Part shown: piece after piece, positions 45,657 to 56,679 of the stretch
Layout: the number at the start of each line of letters is the position of its first letter
Position numbering within the stretch: position 1 is the stretch's first letter
Assembly (NCBI RefSeq): GCF_018143015.1
Contig: NC_054754.1
Span: 27,570,830 to 27,634,829 of the forward strand
Length of the DNA: 64,000 bases
Source: Lytechinus variegatus
Taxonomy: Eukaryota; Echinodermata; Echinoidea; Temnopleuroida; Toxopneustidae
Direction of reading: 5' to 3'
The notes under the pieces: generated by a model
Told to the model about the DNA's origin: nothing
The model's input: only the letters and a program-made list of their open reading frames with translations
The model's database searches: none
Position numbers and translations under genes: made by a program

Positions 45657-46697
45657 TAGAGCACCGAAGTGTGATGTCATCAATTTTCACTTTTTTTTTT
45701 TCATTAAGTTTTTATTGATCGATAAAATGATTACATAAATATCAAAATATAATTCAAATAAAAAACAATATAAAAAAACAGAACAGAACAGAACAAAACA
45801 ATAACATAATCATAATGAATTAGAACAAAGCAGTATTACATGGAATAAAGGAGCTCAGCTAGAAAACAAGTACATCTAATATACAAGCAGTTTCTTACAC
45901 GAGTACACTGCACAGTGTACATCAGAACACATATTTCCACTTCCTAAGGTGAAGTGCAAGAGTACTTTTCTTTTTGGCAATGCGATATTCTGTTTCTTTA
46001 CAAGTTTTCAAATAGACTTGAAAACCGTGAAATGAAGGAATGTTATTTTTGAATTTACATAAGTAAATATAATTTTTGAAGATCAGGAAAATATAAGTGA
46101 TAAATTTGTCATCTTTAACTCCAAAAATCTTTTCAAAGGGGGACGGATTAAAAACCTTCTTGGTATGTCGAGAAATTTCAAGAACTATTTCGTTCCAAAT
46201 GATTTTCACAATGTCACTTTTTGCATTTCAGCACTTTTTATGCCATATTTTTGTAGAGCAATGCAGCAACCAGCTGTAGATCTCCGTGATCAGTGGAGGA
46301 GGAAGAAGAGGTAGAGCATGAAGAATACCTCCACTATCAAAATTTGGTGTGAATCGGTCCATGGGGGGGGGGGGGGGGTTGAGATATGACCTCATGAATA
46401 CATAAGTAGCCCCATTGAAGTCAGTGTATTATTGGCCTGGTTCAAAATGTAAGGAACCAGGCCAATAATACATTGATTTCAGTGGGGCTGGTTCCTTACA
46501 TTTCGAACCAGGCCAATAATACACTGACTTCAATGGGGCTAACTATGTATTCATGAGGTCATATCTCAGGCCCCCATGGACCGATTCACACCAAATTTTG
46601 GTTGTAAAGGTATGTCATCATGCTCTACCAAAATAAGGTATAAAAAATTCTAAAATGCAAAAAAAAAAATTGTGACGTCATCACTTCGGTACTCTAT
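45657..46697. mobile_element. Inverted-repeat element (ends ATAGAGYACCGAAGTG) carrying a LINE insertion
   Basis: The left end is ATAGAGCACCGAAGTGTGAT. The right end is the inverse of ATAGAGTACCGAAGTGATGA. The arms continue inward (TTTTTGCATTT, TTTTTATRCC, GTAGAGCA in both). On the left they do so only if the segment 45691-46209 is skipped, which shows a later insertion there. The centre (46335-46610) is a second inverted repeat with AATTTGGTGTGAATCGGTCC arms and three copies of AACCAGGCCAATAATACA, two in one orientation and one inverted. Confidence 0.75.
45691..46201 (-). pseudogene. 5'-truncated L1/Tx1-like LINE with poly(A) and 8-bp TSD
   Basis: On the minus strand it encodes an ORF2 C-terminal end containing YIFLIFKNYIYLCKFKNN and a KTCKETEYRIAKKKSTL stretch, typical of L1/Tx1-group elements. 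It stops at 45922 and has a 3' UTR ending in AATAAA (inverse at 45710-45715) and a 10-base poly(A) (45691-45700). ATTTTCAC is duplicated at 45683-45690 and 46202-46209. Only the last tenth or so of such an element is present; it is a dead copy. Confidence 0.8.
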
Positions 46698-47559
46698 ATG
46701 GAGTTCAGAATATATGCCTATGAAATAACCACTTTGTCCCAAGGATTTATGTATCTACAGTGGCTATTATACAAAGATCATACACCACCAGCAAGTTGTT
46801 GGTATCGTCTCATAGTACGAACTTCAATACATAGATTTTCCCATGAGGCCGAGGGTCCACGAGTCCAAGGATCACGTTTGTCTTACATGAAAATTATTCT
46901 CTGCTTTGCCTAATCGTATAAATCTTGCTATCAGGTTTCAAAACATTCCTCAAACGTGCACAGTTGACTTCTTCGTGGTTAAAATAACTACAGTATTTTC
47001 TAGAATGTATGTCTCATTTTACATTGAAGATCAGGCTAAGTGGACACTCTTTTGATGTTTACGTAGACAACGTAATATGTAACACTTGGCCACCCAAACC
47101 GTCCCCTGCCTGTTGCATTACGACTTTCATTGTCCCATGTTTTGTGTAATGACTGTTTGGGCTCCTCCTACGTTGTGTAGTTTCTAAATTTAGACCAAGA
47201 CACTGTAAGACTTCTTTAAGGACAGACAATGTATAGACATACATGAAAGGTCAACTCCTCCGTAACACAAACTCAATTTTCTAGTGAATATAGATAGATA
47301 AGAAGGTCACAGCACTAAGAATTCCAAATATTTCATTTTTTTCTCCAACAATGTAGAACTTAGTTGATTCCTCATGGAGCATGTTAAATCATCAGTATCC
47401 AGAGAGTTCAGTTTATTAGATCAATGATAAATTAAGAGCTTCTTTATCGTCAAAGCTATAAAAAGTAAAATATTTTATACTACATATATTGAAATACAAA
47501 AAAATACTGTGCGTATCTTATCAGTTACAGGCCATGATATACATACAACTTCATTGTCA

Positions 47560-47695
47560 GAATATGAGAAACTTCAAAATATTTTAATTTCTGATTTTAC
47601 ATCCAATTATGATGAAATTGTCATCGTTATGCTTCTTTTTTTTTCTTTATTTCTTCAAATCAACTTGCTCGAGTGGATTTGACCCGTAATGAAAG
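47560..47695. repeat. Solo right half of the first TTAA-type MITE
   Basis: ATTTTACATCCAATTATGAT, GAAATTGTCATCGTTATGC, CAAATCAACTTG and GTGGATTTGACC align with the right arm of the element at 22582-23180. No left arm is seen. Confidence 0.6.
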
Positions 47696-47940
47696 TGTAA
47701 TCTGTAATTGCTTAGATACTACATATATTTTGATAACTGGATGATCATGTGCCTGATTATTCCAGAAAATTAATTGTTGTCCTTGTTTATTTCCTTTTCC
47801 CCTGACCTCATTTCACAAGGCACTCCATTGATTCAAAAGATGCCAAGATTTTTTTAACTAATACACCCCTGCATTGCATAGTGGTTTTTAACATATAATA
47901 ATACACTACTATGTATGTGATTAATTGTATCAATCTTTAA

Positions 47941-48422
47941 AGAGGAAGTTCACCCTGACAAAAGGTTTATTATAAGTATAGCACAAAAGTGATAAAGAAG
48001 TATTGCCGAAGGTTTGAGGAAAATCCGTCAAAGAATAAAAGTCATTAGAATTCTGAGTTTTTGATTTGTGACGTCATATGCGAGCAGCTTTCCTACGTAT
48101 CGTATGTTAATAAATCGATGAAATGTCATTTTCTCAGAAAATTGAAAATGTTTTTTACTGTACATTCAGTATATCAATAGACAAATCATTTCACACCCGT
48201 TTCTAAAAAAATAATAAGTCATCCTGAACCATTAAAAACTTGAAATTAATGCATTTCATATTATAGCATATGGAGCAGCTGCTCGCTTAATGTCACAAAT
48301 CAAAAATTTTAAAGTTCAATGACTTTCTTAATCTTTAACAGATTTTCCTCAAATCTTCACAAATATCTTTATCTTTTTCTGCTATTTTGACAACAAACTA
48401 TTCGTCAGGTTGAACTTCCCCT
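47941..48422. mobile_element. TTAA-flanked MITE, second family
   Basis: Flanked by TTAA at 47937-47940 and 48423-48426. The ends are AGAGGAAGTTCACCCTGAC and the inverse of AGGGGAAGTTCAACCTGAC. Inverted subterminal words include GGAAAATCYGT and its inverse, and CAAAAATTTTAAAG-like words opposite TTGATTTGTGACGTC. 482 bp, non-coding. Confidence 0.85.
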
Positions 48423-48429
48423 TTAAATA

Positions 48430-50142
48430 CTAAAATCTTTGCTCCTTGGTATGTCACATAGGACTGTCCCATGTATCATCTCATATGGCTGTAATTATTT
48501 ATTTTGAGGTTATTCATGAATTTTTAAAATCTTGTATTCTCTTTGGACTTTTTTACAAGATGATTTATTCTTTTTTTGAAATGTTAAGATACCTCACAAG
48601 TACTACCATGTTTTTTTTAACCCTCTGTTGTAATGTGTCTTACAAAATTAAAAGATATATGAGTATCGCCAATCTTTAGAAGTTGCTTAAATCTCATTTG
48701 TTTGTCATGAGTTGAAGATTTCTTTTCAATATGAGATATAACCTTCTAGTTGCTTGCCAAAGGCAGAACTGCCATGTACTACTGAAAAAGAAGCATGCTG
48801 ATAGTTTCATGCAAAATACTGATTTTAAAGGTAAATGCTAGTTTTGGTAATGATATCAAAATGAGTTCGTACAGAATCCAATGAAATGACCACCAAAGTG
48901 TCTGTTTGTATAAATAAAACGTATGTGCCAAAGGATTCTGGAAGAAATTGTGTAATTGCTGAGAAATCAGCAAATAAGCACAGGATTCGGGTGGAGCGTC
49001 GGGGGCCCGACATTCAAAGCAATAATTATACACTGTCCCACGTGCGCTTATTTGTGTTGGGGATCTTCAGTGTGAACATTTTTCAGCGTAGATTTCAAGA
49101 TTTCACAAAGTTCAGTTTATGTAACTGTACCAGATCTAGATCCTCGATGATATACTGACAATTAAGCCTTGTTTTACAGACTTTCTCATGAAATCAGTGT
49201 TTACTGCAACTACTGGAATTTCTCTTTAAGCTTTTAAAATTCTGAAATGTTTTTATTCATAGGCATTAATTCTTAGAACTGGGAGTCGTTCTTACCCTCC
49301 CCCCCAAAAAAAAAAAATCATGACTGTTGAAAAGAAAAAGAGTAAAAGAGAAGAAGAAAAGGAAAGAAAAATAAATGGGTAAAGTATAAAATTATCTTTT
49401 TTTTATATCAGTTACAAAATTAGTTTTCAATTAATTAAAGAGGCCAAATATTTGCTAGCTCGATCACTCACAACTTTTTGGAAACTTGACCGATATTTCA
49501 TGTTCTGCCTCCCTCAATTTTGTTTTATTCATTATGCCACTGAAAGCAAACGTGCATCATAATATACAAATACCTACTTCTAGTATCAGCTTTTTGTATA
49601 CTTTTGATATATGTTTACTGAAGATTATTAATCCAAGGATTTTTTTTTTTTTTGGGGGGGGGAATTACAAATAATTGTTTACTATAAATTAATATGAAGT
49701 AAGTTGATCACTCTTAATGTGGAATAGCACAGATTGCAATCCTTGTCCATTTTCTTTCTTTATGAGTGAGCCTAAAATTCCTCAAAAAATGAAAATGCAT
49801 GCTTTGGGGCGACCACTTTCTAGAGTCTGTCACAAACAATATTCAAGATAGAAATCAATATTCTGACTATGGCAGAACTATGAAATTTGCTTTCACTGCA
49901 TAGCCTCCAAGAAAATTCTGCGGCGATTGCACCAATGTGAACAAAAAAGAAATACCCCTGAAATTATTTCCTACCCTAGTGGGTGATTTGCAGCAGGTGC
50001 GGTTTCAGCCGGGTTAGATACGATAGTTAACTCTTTTTTTTTTGGGGGGACTGGTATTTTACAAAAAGAATATGGCCCCCAAAATGGTATTTTGTCTTAT
50101 CTGGCTGGGTCTGCGCCTGACTTAATTTGCTGCACAATATAT
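48430..50142. other. Intergenic, no gene seen; one partial G-run repeat
   Basis: At about 49285-49500 a C-run/A-run, purine tract and GATCACTCACAACTTTTTGG segment match the dispersed repeat of 3112-3400. The remaining frames are short and have no domain signature. Confidence 0.45.
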
Positions 50143-50150
50143 GCTGCAAT

Positions 50151-50194
50151 CATAGAGATATATACTAAGCAAACTAGTAACATATATCTCTATG
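50151..50194. mobile_element. 44-bp miniature TIR element with 8-bp TSD
   Basis: CATAGAGATATAT opens the element and its inverse closes it, leaving an 18-bp middle. GCTGCAAT stands directly outside on both sides (50143-50150 and 50195-50202). A related shorter sequence, GAGATGTATACTAATCTCTA, lies at about 50370-50392. The 8-bp duplication suggests hAT-type transposition. Confidence 0.65.
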
Positions 50195-50202
50195 GCTGCA
50201 AT

Positions 50203-51034
50203 CCAACAAAAATAGGAATGAGAGAGGCAGAATTAAAGAGAGGGGGGGAGAAAAATGGGGATCAGATGTCTTTTTAGAGCATATGAGAATGGAGGGAGAG
50301 GGGGGGTATATAATGCTGTATGGAAGGAGCTGATGATAATCATAATTATACTAAATGGTGCTCAGACAGAGAGATGTATACTAATCTCTATGATGGTGAT
50401 TCATTGATCCGGATCATCTTCTTCTTCTTATATTGGTTTGAGTGGCAATTAGTCATATTTGACTATTGTCGCCATTTACTCTATTAATAAAAATCTCACT
50501 TCTCACATAATAAAATTATTACCAATAATAATTTATACATATGTGAAATATTTTTCATGTGCATCCTTCTAATATGAAAAAGGGATGATTATGGTACAGT
50601 TTGCCGTAACTCTAATCAAAATGGCATATAAACAAATCTTCGCCAAAAACAAACCGCTAGCTTCAGCTCAGTTCCAACTAGTTGCGCTTGCCCTGTCCTT
50701 TCAAGATGCAATCATACCGGTCAGCACGGTACATTGTGCCGATTTTTCGGACGTAAATGCCTAGGTCACCCATGCATAGACGAGGGGGCGCTAGTGTACC
50801 TGTGCTTACAGATGGGTTAAACATTAAAATAATTTATTTCTTCTTTTTTAAACAACAACAACAAGGCGAAAACACTTGTGGGCTTTGTTAGTTATATGTG
50901 CAGAACATATTGTATATATTATATCATACATTATTATATATATATATATATATATTTTTTCTTTTCACATTAGACTTGTACAATCATATCCTTTCATATT
51001 TCTTAATAAACAATACAATATAAAAAATAGTACA
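50203..51034 (-). other. Probable 3' UTR of the retrotransposon and flank
   Basis: Downstream of the ORF2 stop on the minus strand come a (TA)n run at about 50935-50955, then unique-looking sequence to an AAGAAGAAG run at about 50418-50432. That run may be the element's microsatellite-like tail. I could not identify a target duplication, so the exact end is unknown. Confidence 0.35.
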
Positions 51035-54000
51035 TCACTCCTTACTAAAACGTTTCGTTCTTGAAACGAAACGTAAAAGTGCTTTCTGTATCCCTGGATC
51101 ATCTTTTTTTAAATACTCCATTATTTGTCCAGGCTGTGATTCATTCAAATCTACAAGGAGCATTGATCTTTCAATTATATATTTTGGACAATGTAAAAGA
51201 TAATGTCTGACAGTTTCTACCTCACGACATGTATCACAAAACCCTGTTTGATGGATCCCTAATCTATGTAGATCTTGGTTAAGACCAGCGACTCCAAAAC
51301 GGAGACGATGGAGTACAGTTTCCTGTCTCCCTAGATTGCATTTATATGAGGGTAACACTGATGGTTGCAACTCTTTCAGTGCTGAGTTAGTTTTATTCCA
51401 TCTTTCTTGCCAAACTATCTTACAACTTTTTGAAATAAGTTGCATAATCTCTGATAATGTTATTTGATTATGAATTTCTATTTTGTTTGATAAAGCTTTT
51501 TTTGCGCAGGAGTCTGCTATTTCATTTCCTTTTATTCCACAGTGACCAGGGATCCACTCTAGGTATATATCTAAACCTTTATATTTGAGTCTTGTAGTAA
51601 TAGTCAGAATTTCTGTGATAATAGGATCGTCTTTCCGATTCTGTAAAGATAAAAGTGCACTTAATGAATCACTGAAAATAACAACACCTGTATATATATC
51701 TAAATGTTCTATCCATTCCAGTGCAAGAATAATCGCAATCAATTCCGCCCTGTAGGAGGAGGTGAAATTAGATAACCTTTTGCCTTGGTAAAAAGAAAAA
51801 TAAGGTACGTAGAAAGCGGCTGAACTAATTCCCTTTTCAGGAGCTTTGGATCCATCAGTGTATATATGGAGTTGGTGTGACCATTTTGTATGTATCAATT
51901 CCAAACTCAGTTGTTGCAATTGTATTGGATGGTCCGATTTCTTAATTTGTGAACTTAATTCAGTAGATATAACTGGTGGACAAAATAACCAAGGGGAAAG
52001 GCTGGAGAAATAATATTTTCAATACTAATTTCTTTTCCTATCTTGGATTGAAGCCTATAACCAAACGGTTTACTAACGTTCTTACCTTTAAGATAATCGA
52101 ACTGCCAACATGGTTTGATACGTGTTATTAATGGGTGATTACTATGTCTTTCTATATTTTGTCTGTACTTGCTTGATAACATTTGCCTTCTTAAATCTAA
52201 AGGAGGTTCTCCCATTTCCACCTGCAGAGAAACTAGCGATGTCAACGGCAGCCCGCCAGCACATATTCTGAGTGCTTGATATTGCACCGAGTCTAACAAC
52301 TTTTTTGTAGTTACTGGAGCACTATCATAAGCTTGACAACCATAATCAAAATTTGATCTAGTAATTGCCCTGTAAACCATGAGTAAGGACTTAGATGAAC
52401 TTCCCCATTTAGTTCCTGTTAAACTTCGCAATATATTTAGTTTCCTTTTACTTCTTGAAACTACGTTCTCTATATGGGGAAGCCAAGACAATTTACTATC
52501 AAATATCATTCCTAGGAAACGGTGATTATTTTTATAAGTGAGTATACTCCCTTCAAACTTGACTGTTGGAGGTGTAACGTTTGTAAGCTTAGTGAAAAAT
52601 ACCGGAACAGTCTTCTCAATAGAAAAATTGAATCCCCAGTCTTTAAACCAGGTACATAATATATCTAGATAAGTTTGTATCCTTAATCTAATATTCTCTA
52701 CATTTTTTCCAGAAAACCATATTGCACAATCATCAGCATATATGGATATTGTCACTTCAGGATCAATTGGAATATCTCTCATCATGACATTATATAAAAG
52801 GGGGCTCAGAACACTCCCCTGGGGGAGTCCGTTATGGATTTGGAATGTTCTGGATTCAGTATTTGTAACTCTTACCTGAAAGGTACGTTCTGTTAGATAA
52901 TTTTCTAAAAATTGTAACATATTTCCTCCTATACCACATTGAGCTAGTTTGTACAGTAATCCATCAATCCAAAGACTGTCATAAGCCTTTTCGACATCCA
53001 AAAATACTGCAAGAGTGTGCTCACTGCAATTGATAGATTTTTGAATGTCATTTTCTAATAAAACAATATTGTCAGTTGTACTACGACCTTTTCTAAAACC
53101 GCTGATGAAATTAGGCAATAAGTTATTTTTATCTATGTACCACTGCAATCTATTTTTTATCATACGCTCTATAACTTTGGCAAAACAAGATGTAAGTGAT
53201 ATTGGTCTGTAAGAGATAACGTTTTTTGAGTCCTTACCAGATTTCAAGATTGGCACTAAAATTGAGTGTTTTAGAGAACTCGGGATATCCCCGGATTCCC
53301 ATATTCTATTAATAATGTTCAACATAATTTCTTTTGTGTTTTTTGGCATATTTTCGTATACAATGTATGGAATATTATCTTTTCCTGGAGCAGCAAATTT
53401 AGTAGATTTAACTGCTTTCTCAAATTCATTCATCGAGAACGGTTCATTAATGACATGTTCATTTTGGTAGAAAGAGTTTTGTACTTCCTTGGTTAATGTT
53501 TTATTGATATCTTGTTTTTTGTGTCCTAAGGATTGGAAAAAAGTTCCAAAAATCTCTACTCTCTCTGGTAAGGACGTAATGGCTTTACCTTTCTCAATCA
53601 AAATAGGCATATTTTGTGATTTTTTGACAGGTACGCCATTCAAACGTTTTATACATGACCATATCTTTGTCTCTGGCATGAATCTGTCTAGTCTTCTGCA
53701 AAAAGCTTGCCAATATTCTCTTTCCGCTTTCCGGAGAACTCGTTGGGCTTCTGCCTTCTTTTTTTTGTATTCGTTAATTCTATCAAGTGTAATTTTTCTT
53801 GATAGATGGTTTCTTATTCTATTTCTTTCTTTAATCTTTTCAGTACATTCCTTGTTCCACCATGGGACAGGATTTTTTCCAGTCTTTCTTTTTTTGGAAT
53901 TGCTTCATGAATACATTCTTTCAAGCGTTCCATAAATGTATGAAAAATGTTCTGAATATCATCTTCAGAATTAATTATTTCATTTTTTATAATATTTTCA

Positions 54001-54776
54001 CATTTGTATGCAAATATGGGCCAGTTAACATTCTTAAAAGAGATATGTTCATGAGACATGTTATCTTTGGCCTGATTACTTAGATTTTCATGATTTTTTT
54101 CTTTCTTTCCAAGTGTTATTTGAATAATAATTGGAAAATGATCACTCCCAAAAGAATCTTCCATAACCTTCCATATCGCCTTACCGGCCAGTAATGGGGA
54201 GGAAATACTCAGATCTAAGCACGAAAGCTTTCCAGTACAAGGATCAAGTCTAGTTCCTGTTTTATCATTCAATACTATGAAGTTATTCTCATATATAAAT
54301 TGCTCAATGGCTTGTCCATTTCTGTCGGTTTTGTCACTGCCCCAGAGGGTTCTATGGGCGTTGAAATCACCTAAGATTATTAGGTTATCTGTTTCATTAA
54401 CATTTTTCAACAATGTGTTTAGAATTGATTCGTTTAATTTTTTGCATGGATTATAAAAGTTGATAATAGATATTATTTTATTGGTGACATATATGTTAAC
54501 TTGTTGTAATTCTAGACTTGGATCATAGATTGGATCTTCGTACTTAATCCTATCGTGGATATATATTGCACAACCCCCTCTTCGCTGACCTTCCCTATTT
54601 CTTGGAAGGCATGTATAATTTGGAATACAAAGTGAACTATTATCATAAAACCACGTTTCTTGAACACAAATTAAATCATATTCTTTATTTGTTTTTAAAT
54701 GATTAAGTAGCTCTTGTCCGTGCCCTAATAAGCCCTGAGAATTCCATTGAAGGATGGAAAGTAGGGCAAAGAAAGC
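51035..54776 (-). pseudogene. Non-LTR retrotransposon ORF2 (endonuclease, reverse transcriptase, RNase H), two frameshifts
   Basis: The replication polyprotein of an I/LOA-type element. Read on the minus strand. The endonuclease (54776 to about 53890) shows LQWNSQG, CVQETW, GDFNAH and SDHFPI. The frame then slips at an A-run (T-run at 53889-53895 on plus). The reverse transcriptase (about 53885-51995) shows YRPISLTS, FLDVEKAYDSLW, NGLPQGSVLSPLL and YADD. It slips again at a C-run (51993-51996). RNase H (about 51990-51400) shows YTDGS, YRAEL, FSDSLSAL and NEIADSCAKKA, and a C-x2-C/H/C-type tail follows. All catalytic residues I expect are present, so the copy is young or the slips are sequencing errors. 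No ATG precedes LQWNSQG in frame; reinitiation after ORF1 is likely. Confidence 0.93.
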
Positions 54777-54777
54777 G

Positions 54778-56196
54778 TTAGTTCCTGCGTTGTTGAGTTA
54801 TGATTTCCTTTTTTTGTTGCCGCAATCTTCTTGCAGCAGTTAAAATTAAAGCATTTATTTCTTCTTCTTCTCTACCTTCAGTTAATGACATAATTAATTG
54901 ACATATAAAAACAACAATTTGTTCATCACTGGCTAAACTTATGAAATTAGGTGTGGTATTCTTTGTCGATGTACCAGCTGACCTGTTAGCCTGATCTTTA
55001 ACTTCAGACAGTGGTGTATCCCTTTGTTGGGTGTTGACAGGAAAGTTAGTCTCCATAGGTAGTTCGCTTGGAACCGTTGCTACCTGTGGATTTGTAACTT
55101 TACTCTGGTTATCTGTTACATATGTTTTTACTCTTACCTTAGGTACTGATTGGGAAAATCCCTTAGCATCATCAGTGACTGTCTGTGTGACTTTTTGTTC
55201 ACTTTGTGTTTTCCAGACCTGGGATGCTTCAGCATATGTTAGCTTTCTTATTATCTTTATTTCTTGTACTTCTTTTGCTTTTTTGGCCTGCTGGCATCCT
55301 TTGAATGCTGCGGAGTGTTCACCTCCACAATTGGCACATATTGGTGTCAATTTCTTCTGGCATTGATCAAAATTATGATGATCTCCACACCTAATCTGAG
55401 ATCTGCATATGTCAGCAGTGTGACCATACCTTTGACACTTAAAACATCTGGACACAGGAGGGATATATGGTTTTACTGAAAACATCTGGTAGCCTAGATT
55501 GATATTCTGAGGGAGATCTGCCAGACTGAAAGTAAGAATCACACTCCTCATAGGAATAAAAATAGGCTGATTATTATCAGCACCTTCTCTTTCTTTGTCA
55601 TTTTTGTTTCTCTGGTCTTTCTTTACTATTCTTTTTACTGCTGTCACTTTCTGGTCTCTCAATTCTTCAAGAATATCCTCTTCTGATGTTTCAGTTGGGA
55701 CACCATATATCACTCCTTTAGTTCCCGACCTACTTTCCGTGACCTTTACTGGTATATTGCCTATGTTTTGAATCTGTGAGATGGATTTCATCTGCTTTAG
55801 GTTGATACATTTTACCAGCAACCCAGTGCTAATGGGTTTAATAAACTCTACTGGTTGTGAAGTCACATCTCTGATCGCTTTTTTTACTTTTAAGGGATCA
55901 ATATTCCTTAAATTCAATTTCTTCTGTCTATCTATAGGTGCTATAAATAACTTGAAATCAGACAATCTTTTGGTTGAAGTAAAACCTGGAGTACGATATG
56001 ATGTATTCGAGTCAGAATCTGACGATGCGTTTTGATTGATATTTTCAATTGTAATATCGTCACTCTTTTCTCTTTTTCTTTTTTCTGGTTGGTACGAAGT
56101 GCTTTTTTTTCGACGTGGTCTTTGTATCATCCAGATTTCTTCATCCGTACTCGTTATTGTATGGTCCGGCTCGGATGTCGCCGGCCCAGTCGCCAT
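54778..56196 (-). CDS. Non-LTR retrotransposon ORF1 (gag-like RNA-binding protein)
   Basis: A 472-residue intact frame with ATG at 56196, immediately upstream of ORF2 in the same element. The N terminus is Lys/Arg- and Ser-rich. A middle region with GVIYGVPTETSEEDILEEL resembles the RRM-like part of I/Jockey/LOA-group ORF1 proteins. Zinc knuckles follow around residues 250-300 (CFKCQRYGHTADICRS and CANCGGEHSAAFKGC, with a degenerate one between them). It should coat the element RNA. The C-terminal 150 residues are polar and low in similarity to anything I know. The end overlaps the start of the ORF2 frame by a few bases. Confidence 0.93.
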   Translation of the reverse strand: MATGPATSEPDHTITSTDEEIWMIQRPRRKKSTSYQPEKRKREKSDDITIENINQNASSDSDSNTSYRTPGFTSTKRLSDFKLFIAPIDRQKKLNLRNIDPLKVKKAIRDVTSQPVEFIKPISTGLLVKCINLKQMKSISQIQNIGNIPVKVTESRSGTKGVIYGVPTETSEEDILEELRDQKVTAVKRIVKKDQRNKNDKEREGADNNQPIFIPMRSVILTFSLADLPQNINLGYQMFSVKPYIPPVSRCFKCQRYGHTADICRSQIRCGDHHNFDQCQKKLTPICANCGGEHSAAFKGCQQAKKAKEVQEIKIIRKLTYAEASQVWKTQSEQKVTQTVTDDAKGFSQSVPKVRVKTYVTDNQSKVTNPQVATVPSELPMETNFPVNTQQRDTPLSEVKDQANRSAGTSTKNTTPNFISLASDEQIVVFICQLIMSLTEGREEEEINALILTAARRLRQQKKEIITQQRRN

Positions 56197-56679
56197 GATT
56201 GGCCTTTGGTAAAAGGGCGGGAAATTTGAATGTTAGTACGGTACGTATAGGTGCGACCTACGACATAAAGTAAGTGTGAAGTGCTCAAAAAAGCCCACAA
56301 ATGCTCGCTTACCCTGTCACTTGACCATAGGAAGGATGTTCCAAATGCACAATTTAGTCTAACAGCGCGATATTGGTAATTTATAGAATTTTTCTGATAT
56401 TTTCAGAGATAGTGAGTTGCACGTCCTACTCAGGTCAAGCTGCATGCGACCATCGAGACCATCGAGTCAACAAGTACGGTGTCCTTGATGAAAAAGCGCC
56501 ATCTCAATCTCGCGCGCAGACACCAGTGTAACACAAATCGATCGGAAATTACGTCTACCACGTTTCCTCATTTGTTTCGGATTCTTTTCTTTTTGAGAAC
56601 GGTGATACTTAGAGGGCGGATGCTGTTCAAGGCGGCTAGAGTTTTGAGAGCGGCAATTGAATATCTTCCCAGTGTAAAA
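56197..56679. promoter_or_regulatory. Divergent interval: retrotransposon 5' end and SLC27A promoter/5' UTR
   Basis: Only 483 bp separate the ORF1 ATG (minus) from the preferred SLC27A ATG (plus). The interval must hold both the retrotransposon 5' UTR with its internal promoter and the host promoter or 5' UTR. In-frame upstream ATGs occur at 56479, 56488 and 56620, in weaker contexts than 56680. A lone AGGTCA half-site lies at 56432-56437. Confidence 0.4.

Noticed and set aside
56479..56679. 67-codon N-terminal extension of SLC27A from an upstream ATG
   Set aside because: The shorter start has a better context and matches the family's N-terminal length; the extension is basic and unlike other members. 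It remains possible.
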